From the NCBI GenBank assembly GCA_937884735.1, contig CAKZYI010000505.1, positions 1 to 37,848 on the forward strand: a stretch of DNA of 37,848 bases. The letters are read 5' to 3'. This stretch comes from an uncultured Pleurocapsa sp. (GTDB lineage: Bacteria; Cyanobacteriota; Cyanobacteriia; Cyanobacteriales; Xenococcaceae). The notes beneath the pieces are model-generated. The model was not told the DNA's origin. It was given only the letters and a program-made list of their open reading frames with translations, and searched no databases. The position numbers were made by a program, and so were the translations under genes. Positions 1 through 9,100 of this stretch are shown one piece after another (within the stretch, counting starts at the first letter, position 1; every line of letters starts with the position of its first letter).

Positions 1-341
1 GGGGTGTTTATGACTTCCTGCCAAGCAACATCGTCCATCAACAATTTGACTAGGACATAACAAGGAAAAACATTTTCATCGCTGGTATAGCGAGAGCCAT
101 CTTTACGGATTTTGACGCTAGGAGTCTGAGGAATTTGAACTTGAATAATACGATCGCCTATTTCTAGGGTTTGGATTCGCATGTCCAAATCGGTTTTGAC
201 ACGCTTTTCACATCCTGAAGCAACTTGAACTGCATACCTACGAGGAGATCCTTTAGTTTTGTCCTGAACTTTCTCTTCTGTTTGCTCTGCCTGCTCTAGC
301 TGCTCGTTATTATCTTCTGGTACATCTACAGTATCAGTCAT
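1..341 (-). CDS. nusG: Transcription antitermination factor NusG, 5' part, cut by window edge
   Basis: NusG binds RNA polymerase and modulates pausing and termination. Only the first 113 or so codons are in the window. The start ATG is at 341-339, 4 bases after the secE stop. After an acidic, poorly conserved leader of about 35 residues comes the NGN-domain start, read as RRYAVQVASGCEKRV, then a stretch ending FPCYVLVKLL, which is the usual NGN core. The KOW domain would lie beyond the edge. The call rests on this domain and on position: rplS, trnW, secE, nusG is the conserved cyanobacterial order, with ribosomal proteins L11 and L1 expected next. It is probably co-transcribed with secE. Confidence 0.93.
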   Translation of the reverse strand, partial: MTDTVDVPEDNNEQLEQAEQTEEKVQDKTKGSPRRYAVQVASGCEKRVKTDLDMRIQTLEIGDRIIQVQIPQTPSVKIRKDGSRYTSDENVFPCYVLVKLLMDDVAWQEVINT

Positions 342-345
342 AATT

Positions 346-582
346 TTAGAATACCTTTCCTGCTCCCCAAGCAAAGAATTTATCTATCAAGTAAATAATT
401 GTAGATACTAAAATAACCATCAAAATTACTGCAGCTGACTCACTAATGAGCTGCTGCCTAGATGGCCAAACCACTTTACCCAATTCTTCTTTCGTTTGAA
501 TGGCAAATTCGGCAGCACCATTGCTTTTTTCAGCTTCTTTTGGTGCGGGCTGTTCTTTTTTTACTATATCTTTTTTAGCCAA
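346..582 (-). CDS. secE: Preprotein translocase subunit SecE
   Basis: SecE is the small clamp subunit of the SecYEG channel in the plasma and thylakoid membranes. The 78-residue protein has a charged, soluble N-terminus, then the family signature ELGKVVWPSRQQL (residues 34-46), where the Glu and the VxWPS element form the amphipathic helix. One membrane helix follows at about residues 50-69. This one-helix form and the length are normal for cyanobacteria and plastids. It lies between tRNA-Trp and nusG on the same strand, with a 4-base gap to nusG. No interruption is seen. Confidence 0.97.
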   Translation of the reverse strand: MAKKDIVKKEQPAPKEAEKSNGAAEFAIQTKEELGKVVWPSRQQLISESAAVILMVILVSTIIYLIDKFFAWGAGKVF

Positions 583-867
583 AACTGTTTCCTCGCGGTA
601 GTGTTCGCTCTCTATAATTTATATGAGAAATGTTGTTTAAAATATTAGTTAGGAAGATGAAGATGTACTTGTACAACGCTCATCTCCAGAGCTTGAAACT
701 TCAAACTATAAATTCTAAGTTATAAGTAAAGTGAAGTTTGCTGATAACTATTATTAAGCTTAACGAATTACTAAGCAAATGAATTATGGACGCAAGCTTA
801 CCACTAACCGTAAGTAGGCTTGGAATGTACACTAACCCTTTGCCTGTCTTTAGTGCATGGGGTATGA

Positions 868-940
868 CGCGCCTTGAAGGACTTGAACCCTCGACATCCG
901 GTTTTGGAGACCGACGTTCTACCAACTGAACTAAAGACGC
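868..940 (-). tRNA. trnW: tRNA-Trp (anticodon CCA)
   Basis: Read on the minus strand, the 73-nt gene folds into a full cloverleaf. The acceptor stem is GCGTCTT with AAGGCGC (one G-T pair), the D arm TTCAGTTGGTAGAA, the anticodon loop CTCCAAA with anticodon CCA, and the T loop TTCAAGT. The discriminator base is G, as in bacterial tRNA-Trp. No CCA end is encoded. It sits between rplS and secE, as in many cyanobacteria. The open frame that runs through it (701-925) is not a gene. Confidence 0.97.
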
Positions 941-1036
941 ATTTCGTTACTAACTTCGTTTACTCGTTAGAACTTCCCAAGTATACCGCATTTCTAGCAT
1001 TCTTTACAAAAATTTATCTCAAAATGAAAAAAATCA

Positions 1037-1399
1037 TTAGATAGGGCGATCAAAGCGTTGTTTAATTCTGGTTGCTTTACCTACGCGATCGCGCAAATAA
1101 TATAGTTTAGCGCGACGTACTTTACCGCGACGTTCTACTTTAATTTTGTCAATCATCGGAGAGTGTAACAAGAATACTCTTTCTACCCCTACTCCTTGGA
1201 AAACTTTTCTTACGGTGATGGTTTCATTGATCCCACCGTTTTGCATGGCGATTACTGTTCCTTTGTAGGGCTGTACTCGCTCTTTATTTCCTTCTGTAAT
1301 TCTCACACCAACCTCAACAGTATCCCCTACATAAATCTGGGGCACGTCTGACTTTAGATGTTCTGCTTCTATTGAACGTATAATTGCTTCGGCATTCAT
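1037..1399 (-). CDS. rplS: 50S ribosomal protein L19
   Basis: L19 is a 120-residue protein at the 30S-50S interface. Family features visible are the N-terminal helix, the VGDTVEVGVRITEG strand (residues 24-37) followed by KERVQPYKGTVIA, and the basic C-terminus RRGKVRRAKLYYLRDRVGK. Length and sequence match cyanobacterial L19 well. It is first in the minus-strand group with trnW, secE and nusG. The gene is intact. Confidence 0.97.
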   Translation of the reverse strand: MNAEAIIRSIEAEHLKSDVPQIYVGDTVEVGVRITEGNKERVQPYKGTVIAMQNGGINETITVRKVFQGVGVERVFLLHSPMIDKIKVERRGKVRRAKLYYLRDRVGKATRIKQRFDRPI

Positions 1400-1471
1400 G
1401 GCTGTTATAAAAACTCACGATTTACCATAATAGCTTTTTTTTAGGTTACTGGAAAGGTAATAATTACTGAT

Positions 1472-2077
1472 TTATCTTTCACGAAATTCGATTACATCGC
1501 TTTTGATGGTCATGTCATATCCACTAAAAAAGCTCTGCCCCAACAGTCCCATGTCCATCGAGGGAGAAGTGATTACTAAAGGATTATCATAATAAAGCTC
1601 CGCAACACTGACAGAGTATAAGTAACCAGAAGACATGGCAACACGTTTACTACTGGGAGTAGATACAAAAACATTTTGGTGATGTTGTACTTTCAGAGTT
1701 TTTGCCATTTGCTTGGTAATAACTATTTGGCTTGCACCCGTATCTAACATCATCTCAAATACATAGCGATCGTTGAATTTGACATCAATTACAGGAATAC
1801 CGCCTCGTCTGCTTTTGATGGGAATAGTATAAACACCCTTTTGATTTTGATATGTTTGAGGCGGTTGGTAGTTGTAATTATTGTGTTGATATCGTTGAGG
1901 ATTTTGATAGCTGGGATGAGTATTTTTGGGCGAGGAATTTTGACACAAATAACCCAGATTTACGGAATTACCATTGCTGTCTAACATAAAACAGGTTGAA
2001 TTTTCCTGGGCTAAAGCAACAATAGCCAAGGAATTAAATTATGTTGTTAAAAAGACTATTTTAAATAATTTTTTCAT
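1472..2077 (-). pseudogene. Secreted retropepsin-like aspartic protease, in-frame stop in signal peptide
   Basis: This is a clan-AA (retropepsin-like) aspartic protease domain of the kind common in cyanobacteria. The catalytic motif DTGASQIVI is near the middle, and a second half ends with LGQSFFSGYDMTI, typical of the family. A Gln/Asn/Tyr-rich linker precedes the domain. From the ATG at 2077 the frame reads MKKLFKIVFLTT, then TAA at 2041-2039, then FNSLAIVALAQ. Together these form a complete signal peptide with an ALAQ cleavage site, split by one stop. Without read-through only a weak TTG start at 2029 remains, giving 185 residues with a truncated, probably non-functional signal. The substrate is unknown. 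Confidence 0.75.
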
Positions 2078-2278
2078 TTTAAAAATATAAATAAAACTGG
2101 AAATAATACTCAGGAAGTAGAATGTATAGATATTTTTTTACTAGCCTATCTTTTTTAAAATGGTCGTCATAAGACAAAGATCACAGCATAATTAGTAGAA
2201 AAAACTGACATAATCTCAATTTAGTTGTAACAATCGTTCATTGTGGACTATAAATTATGGATTACATAATTTTTTACT

Positions 2279-3082
2279 ATGACTATAACTCCCGCACAAG
2301 AAGCGATCGCTAATCTAATTAATCTTGCAGAAAGGGGTGAAATAGATCCTTGGGATGTCCCTGTAATTACCATAATCGACCGTTTTCTAGATGAATTGGG
2401 ATTGATGGGAGAAACAGAATCTCCCCAGCAAGAAGCCGATCTTCCTCGGTCTGGTCAAGCATTTCTTTGGGCATCAATGTTAGTTCTATTTAAGGCTGAT
2501 AGTTTGCACCTGTTGCAGGAAGAATTATTAGAAATAGAAGAAGAAGAATTTTTTGAAGAAGAATATATTGAAACTGAAAAGCGATCGCTTCCTGCTAATT
2601 TAGAACAGCACATTCGTCGGCGCGCCTCTGTACAGTCGTTGGGCAAACGTCCCGTTACCTTACAAGAGTTAATCGAGCAATTAGAACATATTGCAGCGGA
2701 AATAGAAGCAGCCGCTAACGATACATCTCCCAAACGCTCAAAAAGATCTCGGAGTGCAGCGATCAAAGCGATCGCACAATTGGCTCACAATGAAAATTTG
2801 ACCGAATTGGCTGCTCAATTAGAAAACTTTCTATATTTAAATTTGGCTAACCTGTCTTGCGATCGAGATTATGTAGATTGGGAAAATTTGTTGGAAAGAT
2901 GGCATACTGCTGATGCTGCTAAAGTTTTGAATCAAGACCACTCCCACGATTCCGATTTGGATCGAGCAGGGGTTTTCTGGGCATTACTGCTGCTTTCAGC
3001 ACAGTCCAAAGTAGAATTAGTCCAAGAAGAATTTTATCAAGATTTAAGTGTTCGTCCTCTTAATTCATGCATTTCTACTTGA
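2279..3082 (+). CDS. scpA: Segregation and condensation protein A
   Basis: ScpA is the kleisin that bridges the two SMC heads in bacterial condensin. The 267-residue protein starts with AIANLINLAERGEIDPWDVPV (residues 9-29; the AxxxLxxLxxxGEIDPWDVPV pattern is the family hallmark). A second helix region follows with ASMLVLFKADSL, an acidic segment, and a C-terminal winged-helix-like part ending with VELVQEEFYQDLSVRPL. The start ATG at 2279 gives the expected N-terminus. Its partner gene smc is about 3 kb downstream on the same strand; scpB is not in the window. The gene is intact. Confidence 0.92.
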   Translation: MTITPAQEAIANLINLAERGEIDPWDVPVITIIDRFLDELGLMGETESPQQEADLPRSGQAFLWASMLVLFKADSLHLLQEELLEIEEEEFFEEEYIETEKRSLPANLEQHIRRRASVQSLGKRPVTLQELIEQLEHIAAEIEAAANDTSPKRSKRSRSAAIKAIAQLAHNENLTELAAQLENFLYLNLANLSCDRDYVDWENLLERWHTADAAKVLNQDHSHDSDLDRAGVFWALLLLSAQSKVELVQEEFYQDLSVRPLNSCIST

Positions 3083-3156
3083 GTCTTAAGGAACTAGTTT
3101 TGATAAACTGTAGTAGTTAAAACATTTACAATAAGTATGGTTGAGGAGAAGCTTTC

Positions 3157-4320
3157 ATGAAAGCCATGATCTTGGCGGCTGGTAAAGGTACTCGCGTTCG
3201 CCCCATAACATATACAATTCCCAAACCCCTGATTCCGATTTTACAAAAACCAGTCATGGAATTTCTCTTGGAACTCTTAAGACAACATGGTTTTGATGAA
3301 ATCATGGTCAATGTGAGTCACTTGGCTCATGAAATAGAAGGATATTTCCGCGATGGTCAACGTTTTGGAGTTGATATTGGTTATTCTTTTGAAGGTAGCA
3401 TTGTTGATGGAAAACTCGTCGGTGCAGCATTGGGTTCAGCAGGTGGTTTGAGGAAGATTCAAGACTTTAATACTTTTTTTGATGACACTTTCGTTGTTCT
3501 TTGTGGTGATGCCTTAATCGATTTAGATTTGACCGCAGCAGTAAAGGAACACAAAGCTAAAGGTGCGATCGCAACAGTGGTAACGAAGAAAGTTCCGAAA
3601 GAAGATGTACCTAGCTACGGAGTGGTTGTAACTGATGAGGATGGCAAAATCAAGTCTTTCCAAGAAAAGCCTTCTGTAGAGGAAGCTTTAAGTACAGATA
3701 TTAATACAGGTATCTATATTTTTGAGCCAGAGGTATTTGACTATATTCCATCAGAACAAGAGTATGACATTGGTGGTGAATTATTTCCTAAACTAGTAGC
3801 AAAAAATGCTCCTTTTTACGCTGTTTCTATGGACTTTGAGTGGGTTGATATTGGCAAAGTACCAGACTATTGGCAAGCAGTCAGGGGAGTATTGACTAGA
3901 GAAATTAAAAATGTGAATATTCCTGGGACAGAAGTTGCGCCTGGTATTTACACGGGATTAAATGTAGCGGTAAATTGGGATAAGGTAGAAATAGAAGGCC
4001 CTGTATATATTGGTGGGATGACTAAAATTGAGGACGGAGCAAAAATTGTTGGTCCTGCGATGATTGGTCCTAACTGCTATATCTGTAGTGGTGCAACTGT
4101 AGATAACAGCGTCATCTTTGAATATTCTCGTCTTGGAGAAGGTATTCGCTTGGTTGATAAGCTAGTATTTGGTCGCTATTGTGTTGATAAGACTGGCGCA
4201 GCAATTGACCTACAAGCAGCAGCTTTGGATTGGTTGATTACGGATACTCGTAATAATCCTACAGAACAAGAATTGGACGAGCATCAGGTAATTAAGGATT
4301 TTTTGAAAGAAGATAATTAA
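3157..4320 (+). CDS. Sugar-phosphate nucleotidyltransferase (mannose-1-phosphate guanylyltransferase-like)
   Basis: The enzyme makes an NDP-sugar from a sugar 1-phosphate and an NTP. The N-terminal nucleotidyltransferase domain (residues 1 to about 235) has the signature MKAMILAAGKGTRVRPIT, the PKPLIPI substrate loop, LCGDALIDLD with the metal-binding Asp, and FEWVDIGKVPDYWQA. A left-handed beta-helix of hexapeptide repeats follows (about 245-340). The 387-residue length fits the GDP-mannose or glucose pyrophosphorylase-like group common in cyanobacteria, but the exact sugar cannot be told from sequence. A Shine-Dalgarno-like AGGAG lies 9 bases before ATG. It starts 74 bases after scpA and may be co-transcribed with it. 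Confidence 0.85.
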   Translation: MKAMILAAGKGTRVRPITYTIPKPLIPILQKPVMEFLLELLRQHGFDEIMVNVSHLAHEIEGYFRDGQRFGVDIGYSFEGSIVDGKLVGAALGSAGGLRKIQDFNTFFDDTFVVLCGDALIDLDLTAAVKEHKAKGAIATVVTKKVPKEDVPSYGVVVTDEDGKIKSFQEKPSVEEALSTDINTGIYIFEPEVFDYIPSEQEYDIGGELFPKLVAKNAPFYAVSMDFEWVDIGKVPDYWQAVRGVLTREIKNVNIPGTEVAPGIYTGLNVAVNWDKVEIEGPVYIGGMTKIEDGAKIVGPAMIGPNCYICSGATVDNSVIFEYSRLGEGIRLVDKLVFGRYCVDKTGAAIDLQAAALDWLITDTRNNPTEQELDEHQVIKDFLKEDN

Positions 4321-4333
4321 TATCTTAATGTAA

Positions 4334-4353
4334 GGGCAAGCCGTGGTTTGCCC
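4334..4353. repeat. Hairpin repeat after the nucleotidyltransferase, possible terminator
   Basis: GGGCAAGC and GGTTTGCCC pair into an 8-9 bp stem with a very short loop, 14 bases after the stop codon. No T-run follows, so it resembles an interspersed cyanobacterial hairpin repeat more than a classical Rho-independent terminator. It could still end the scpA-nucleotidyltransferase transcript. Confidence 0.45.
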
Positions 4354-4424
4354 CTATGGTAAGAACAAATTAGTATCTTTTGTGCAATTTTTAGATTTTT
4401 GTTGCTATAATGATCTAGCATTGA

Positions 4425-4498
4425 TGGGCTATAACTCAGTTGGTTAGAGTGTCACATTGACATTGTGGAAGTCGGCAGTTCGAGTCTGCCTAGCCCAA
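4425..4498 (+). tRNA. trnV: tRNA-Val (anticodon GAC)
   Basis: The 74-nt gene folds as a cloverleaf: acceptor TGGGCTA with TAGCCCA (7 bp, first pair T-A), D stem ACTC/GAGT, anticodon stem TCACA/TGTGG with loop TTGACAT, T stem GGCAG/CTGCC with loop TTCGAGT, and discriminator A. The anticodon GAC reads Val codons GUC and GUU. No CCA is encoded. The uncommon U1-A72 first pair is needed to get a full 7-bp acceptor; without it the stem has only 6 bp. Confidence 0.9.
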
Positions 4499-4532
4499 TA
4501 GTTTAAATTAGCAGTTTGGTAAATAGTCAGTT

Positions 4533-5693
4533 CTAACTATCGACAAATTCTTTTAGTCGTCTTATTCCTTTTTCGATAGTATCCATATCGGTAGCATAGG
4601 AAAAGCGAATGCAGTCATCTGCGCCAAATGCTATGCCAGGTATTGCCGCGACTTGTTTTGTTTCTAATAACTCATTGCAAAATTCGAGAGATTTTTTCCC
4701 AGTCTGAGAAATATCTACAAATAAATAAAAAGCACCGTAAGGTTTAGGGCAGCTCAAGCTCGAAATAGCGTTAATTGCTTCGTACATATAGGTTCTGCGC
4801 TTCGCAAAAGCCTGCATCATTTCCTGTACGCATTCTTGAGAAGATTCTAAAGCTGCGATCGCACCATACTGGGCAAAAGTACATACATTGGAAGTACTAT
4901 GACCCTGAATTTTTGCCATGGCTTTAATAATCTCTGTGGATGCAGCGGCATAACCTACACGCCACCCTGTCATAGAATGACTTTTGGCAAAACCACTACT
5001 TACAATAGTACGAGCAAATATTTCTTCGTCGATCGAGCCGATACTTAAATGCTCGGCATCATCATAAAGAATTTTTTCGTAGATCTCATCTGAGACTACC
5101 AGAATATCTCGATCGACGATTATTTTAGCCAAAGCTCTTACTTCATCAGGAGCATAAACTGTACCTGTCGGATTAGAAGGAGAATTAAATACGAACAGCT
5201 TAGTGTTGGGGGTAATTGCTGCTTCTAGCTGCTGGGGAGTAATCTTATAGTCATTTTCAGCTAAAGTATCTACAATTATGGGAGTGCCACCCGCAGACTT
5301 GACCATTTCAGGATAGCTCAACCAATAGGGAGCGGGAATAACTACTTCATCCCCCTCTTCAATCAAAACCTGCATCAAGTTAAACAAAGAAAATTTACCG
5401 CCGTTGGTAACAATAATATTCTCTGCTCCGTAATTAAGATTATTATCGTTTTTAAGTTTCTTAGCTATGGCTTGTCTGAGTTTTAATTCCCCCACCGCTG
5501 CACCATAGCGAGTTTTTCCTTCATCTAAAGCAGTCTTAGCAGCTTCACAGATATGCTTGGGAGTAGGAAAATCAGGCTCTCCTGCGCTAAAGCTACAAAC
5601 ATCAATTCCTGATGCTTTCATAGCTTTGGCTTTTGCCGAAATCGCTAAAGTGAGGGAGGGAGATATTTTGCTGACTCTTGCTGCTAATTTCAT
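4533..5693 (-). CDS. aspC: Pyridoxal-phosphate aspartate-type aminotransferase (class I)
   Basis: This fold-type I aminotransferase probably interconverts aspartate and oxaloacetate with glutamate as partner. Motifs are SFSAGEPDFPTP near the N-terminus, ENIIVTNGGKFSLFNL, the aromatic PAPYWLSYPEM, the FNSPSNPTG loop, the cofactor Asp and Tyr in VVSDEIYEKI, the Schiff-base Lys in SGFAKSHSMTGWRVGY and the C-terminal Arg in IRFSYAT. I chose the ATG at 5693 (MKLAARV), which matches the family N-terminus; a TTG five codons upstream (5708) is less likely. It is convergent with tRNA-Val. Prephenate aminotransferase activity is also possible in this subgroup. The gene is intact. Confidence 0.9.
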   Translation of the reverse strand: MKLAARVSKISPSLTLAISAKAKAMKASGIDVCSFSAGEPDFPTPKHICEAAKTALDEGKTRYGAAVGELKLRQAIAKKLKNDNNLNYGAENIIVTNGGKFSLFNLMQVLIEEGDEVVIPAPYWLSYPEMVKSAGGTPIIVDTLAENDYKITPQQLEAAITPNTKLFVFNSPSNPTGTVYAPDEVRALAKIIVDRDILVVSDEIYEKILYDDAEHLSIGSIDEEIFARTIVSSGFAKSHSMTGWRVGYAAASTEIIKAMAKIQGHSTSNVCTFAQYGAIAALESSQECVQEMMQAFAKRRTYMYEAINAISSLSCPKPYGAFYLFVDISQTGKKSLEFCNELLETKQVAAIPGIAFGADDCIRFSYATDMDTIEKGIRRLKEFVDS

Positions 5694-6063
5694 TTCGTAA
5701 AAACCCAAGATATTCTATTTGGCAACTGCTAGACGGGATTATTATAGTTTCGCAAAGACTTTCGATAATAACCGATATCCTGGCACTTTTCTTTACATTT
5801 CCCCGTATTCTATTCTTCTTGTCAACAAGCGATCGCATTATGGCTATTTTGGGATTTATTTTATTGATTGATAATTTTTAGAGAAACAGCAGCATAGCGT
5901 AAAGTATTTCAATTAAGCGATCGCATTTTTCTCCTCAACCCAGATTTATCAAAATAAATATTACCAAGTATTAAGAAAATTGAGTTTTTACACCTAAATC
6001 GACTGATTTGTAGGTACAACCATTAGTGTTCCCAACTTTTTTGATTGTCAAGTAGTATAAAAA

Positions 6064-6104
6064 TACTTATTACTTATTACTTATTACTTATTACTTATTA
6101 CTTA
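6064..6104 (+). repeat. Tandem heptamer repeat TACTTAT x6 in the aspC-smc gap
   Basis: Five exact copies of TACTTAT are followed by one TACTTAA. Such short tandem heptamers (STRR) are typical of filamentous and baeocystous cyanobacteria. The rest of the 455-base gap 5694-6148 holds two HIP1 octamers and AT-rich sequence. I see no gene in it; the promoters for aspC (leftward) and smc (rightward) must lie there. Confidence 0.85.
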
Positions 6105-6148
6105 AATCATCATTTGTCCCAACCTATTAACATAACTGCCTCTAGTTC

Positions 6149-9100
6149 ATGGTTCATATAAAGCGCGTTGAACTTTCTCATTTCAAATCTTTTGGTGGTA
6201 CGACCAAAGTACCTATATTACCTGGCTTTACTGTCATTTCTGGTCCTAATGGTTCGGGAAAGTCAAATATTTTGGATGCGCTGCTGTTTTGTCTTGGTTT
6301 GGCTAGCTCTAAAGGAATGCGAGCCGATCGCTTGCCCGACTTAGTTAATAATAAACATATTGGCAATGGTAAAGCAGCTGAGACAATTGTTTCTGTAACT
6401 TTAGATCTAACAGATTTGGGGGATTTGTCTGATGTCGTGACAACTATTAGCGATGCTAAAGACTTGACTTCAATCTCTTCTTCGGAAGAATTGCAGGAGG
6501 TTATGGGGGATAGAAGTAATGGAAATGGAAATGGAAATAGCAATGGCAATGGCAATAGCAATGGCAATGGCAATGGACATGATGAGCAAATAAAGGCAGA
6601 AGAAGAAGAAGAAAAAGAAATAACTGCCCCAGTGGATCGAGATGATAAAAAAATTATTGCGATCGCTAACGGGGATAGTTTGGAATGGAAGGTAACGCGA
6701 CGCTTGCGGGTAGGAAAGAAGGGAAATTATACTTCGACGTTTTATATTAATGGACAGGTTTCTACTGCGACAGAGGTACATGAACAGCTACAGAAGTTAA
6801 GAATTTATCCTGAAGGGTACAATGTGGTGTTGCAGGGTGACGTTACCAGCATCATCACAATGAATTCTAAGGAAAGACGAGAAATTATTGATGAATTGGC
6901 GGGAGTAGCAGCATTCGACCGCAAAATAAATCAAACTCGCAAAACCTTAGATAAGGTGCAGGAAAGAGAAGAAAAATGCCATATTATTGCCCAATAATTA
7001 ATTGCTTATCGCGATCGCCTGGCTGCGGATCGTGTAAAAGCAGAAAAGTATCGTATGTTATAAGAATAGGTACAGGAAAAGAAAACCCAGGAAAAGGTTT
7101 TAGTCTGGCGATCCCTTACTCAGCAGCAGGAAGAGTTACTAGAAAAGGTATCTGTAGGAGAGGCGCAACGAACACAGTTGACAGGCAGTATTGCCAAGCT
7201 GGATGGAGAAGTTAAAGAGTGTAGTGAAAAGCTGGAAACCCTCAACGCTCAAGTAAAAGCCTTGGGAGAAGACGAACAGCTATCTGTAGCCTCAGATTTA
7301 GCTACGCAAAAAGCCAAACAGCTTACCCTACAGCAGAAAATAGAAGAATTAGGCAATACTAACCAGCAAAAACAACAGGCTTTAGTACAGACACAGCAAA
7401 ACCTTGAACAATATCAACGAGAAATAGAACAGCTTAGTAAAGATAAAGACAAATTAGAGACTGAAACTATTCCTACATTAACCCAGCTAGCTTTATCAGC
7501 CAGAGAAACAGTAACTCAAAGCAAACAAAACGCTAATGCGATCGCTGAAGCTTCTGAAGCCTGGGTACAAGAGCAAGCAAATATCTCTCGTCAAGTAACG
7601 GCGATCCAAAAAACTCTCAACCCCGAACGCACAGAGCAAGCGAGAATCAGCGAGAAGCACAACCAATTAAATAATAGTATCCAAGAGCAAAATCAATCTT
7701 TATCGGCGGTAGAAACGGAATTAAACGCCAAGCAGACGGAGTATGATGCCCTATCTGGTACAGTAACAGCAGAACAAACTCACGTTCAAAACGTGGCGCA
7801 AGAATTAGCCGAAGCAGAAAGCGATCGCGCTTTGCAAGAGGAAACTAAACAGCGGTTATTAAAAGAGCAACGGGATAAGCAAAGGGAATTAGATAAGCTA
7901 GAGGCGAAAAAGCAAGCACAGCAAGAAGTACAGGGGACTTATGCTAGCAAAATTATTCTTAATTCTGGCATCTCAGGAGTAGAGGGATTAGTCGTACAGC
8001 TCGGACAAGTCGAACAGCGTTATCGTTTGGCGTTGGAAACCGCTGCTGGGGGAAGATTGGGCTTTATTGTCGTCGAAAGCGATCGCGTTGCAGCAGAAGG
8101 GATTGAATTATTAAAAAGGGAAAGAGGGGGTAGAGCAACTTTCTTACCTTTAAATAAAATTCAAGCACCCAAAATTGGCAATTTGGCTACCATGCGCTTT
8201 GGTAGAGGTTTTGTTGATTTGGCTTATAACTTGGTTGAGTGTGACTCTCGTTATGACGAAATATTCGCCTACGTATTTGGTAATACCGCAGTCTTCGATA
8301 GCCTCAATAATGCTCGCTCTAGCATGGGTAAACATCGCATTGTTACCTTGGAAGGGGATATCTTAGAAATGAGTGGTGCAATGACTGGAGGCAGTAAGTC
8401 TAGTCGCTCCACACTGCATTTCGGTGGTGGTGCTAACCGCGAGTCTGGACAAGTCGAAGCATTGCGATCGCGTTTAGCAGAGATAACCCGCATATTGGAT
8501 AGTTATGATGCCAGATTATCAACTCAGCTAGCTCAAATTAAAGATTTGGCAGAGGAGTTAACCGAAGCCAGACAGTTGGGTAGAGACAATAAAATCCTCT
8601 CAGATCAGTTAGCTAAAGATATTGCTCGCCTCACCGCACAACGAGAATTATTAATCAATCAGCTACATAATAATCGCCAGGAAAGAGACACAATTCAAAC
8701 TCGTTTAACAGAACTAAATCAGTCTATTCCCGAACAAGAGTCTCAGTTGGAGTCGTTACAAGAACAGCTAAGAGTTTTGGAAGAATCTCATTCTCAAAGT
8801 GAATGGCAGCAGGTACAGGTTGTTATTAATAGACAAGAAGAACAGTTACAAATACAGGAATTAAATCTAAGAAACTCGGAAACTATGCTGTTAGATATAA
8901 CTAACCAGCATCAAAGATTAACAGAAAAAAATACCGAAGCCAAAGAATATAAAACTCAGCTACTTATTGACTGTTCTGAGATAAGCGATCGCCGAACAAA
9001 AGTTGACGAACAGCTAACAGAAATAAAACAAAGAATTGCCGAAACAGAAATAGAATTAGCCAAGCTCTCAGAAAAACTAGGAGCAACAAAAGAAGAACGC

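Noticed and set aside
701..925. Open frame on the minus strand running into tRNA-Trp
   Set aside because: Its 5' half is the tRNA gene itself (the RRSPKPDVEGSSPSR translation is typical of tRNA read-through) and the rest has no coding features.
5678..5881. Plus-strand frame upstream of aspC
   Set aside because: Overlaps the aspC start region and the intergenic promoter area; hydrophobic composition comes from AT-rich DNA; no start signal.
6064..6104. CRISPR array
   Set aside because: The repeats are contiguous 7-mers with no spacers, and no cas genes are present in the window.
6178..6781. Minus-strand frames opposite the 5' part of smc, rich in Leu/Pro or Ile/Ala repeats
   Set aside because: They are the antisense of the Asn-Gly hexamer repeat and of the ATPase head; smc on the plus strand is clearly coding.
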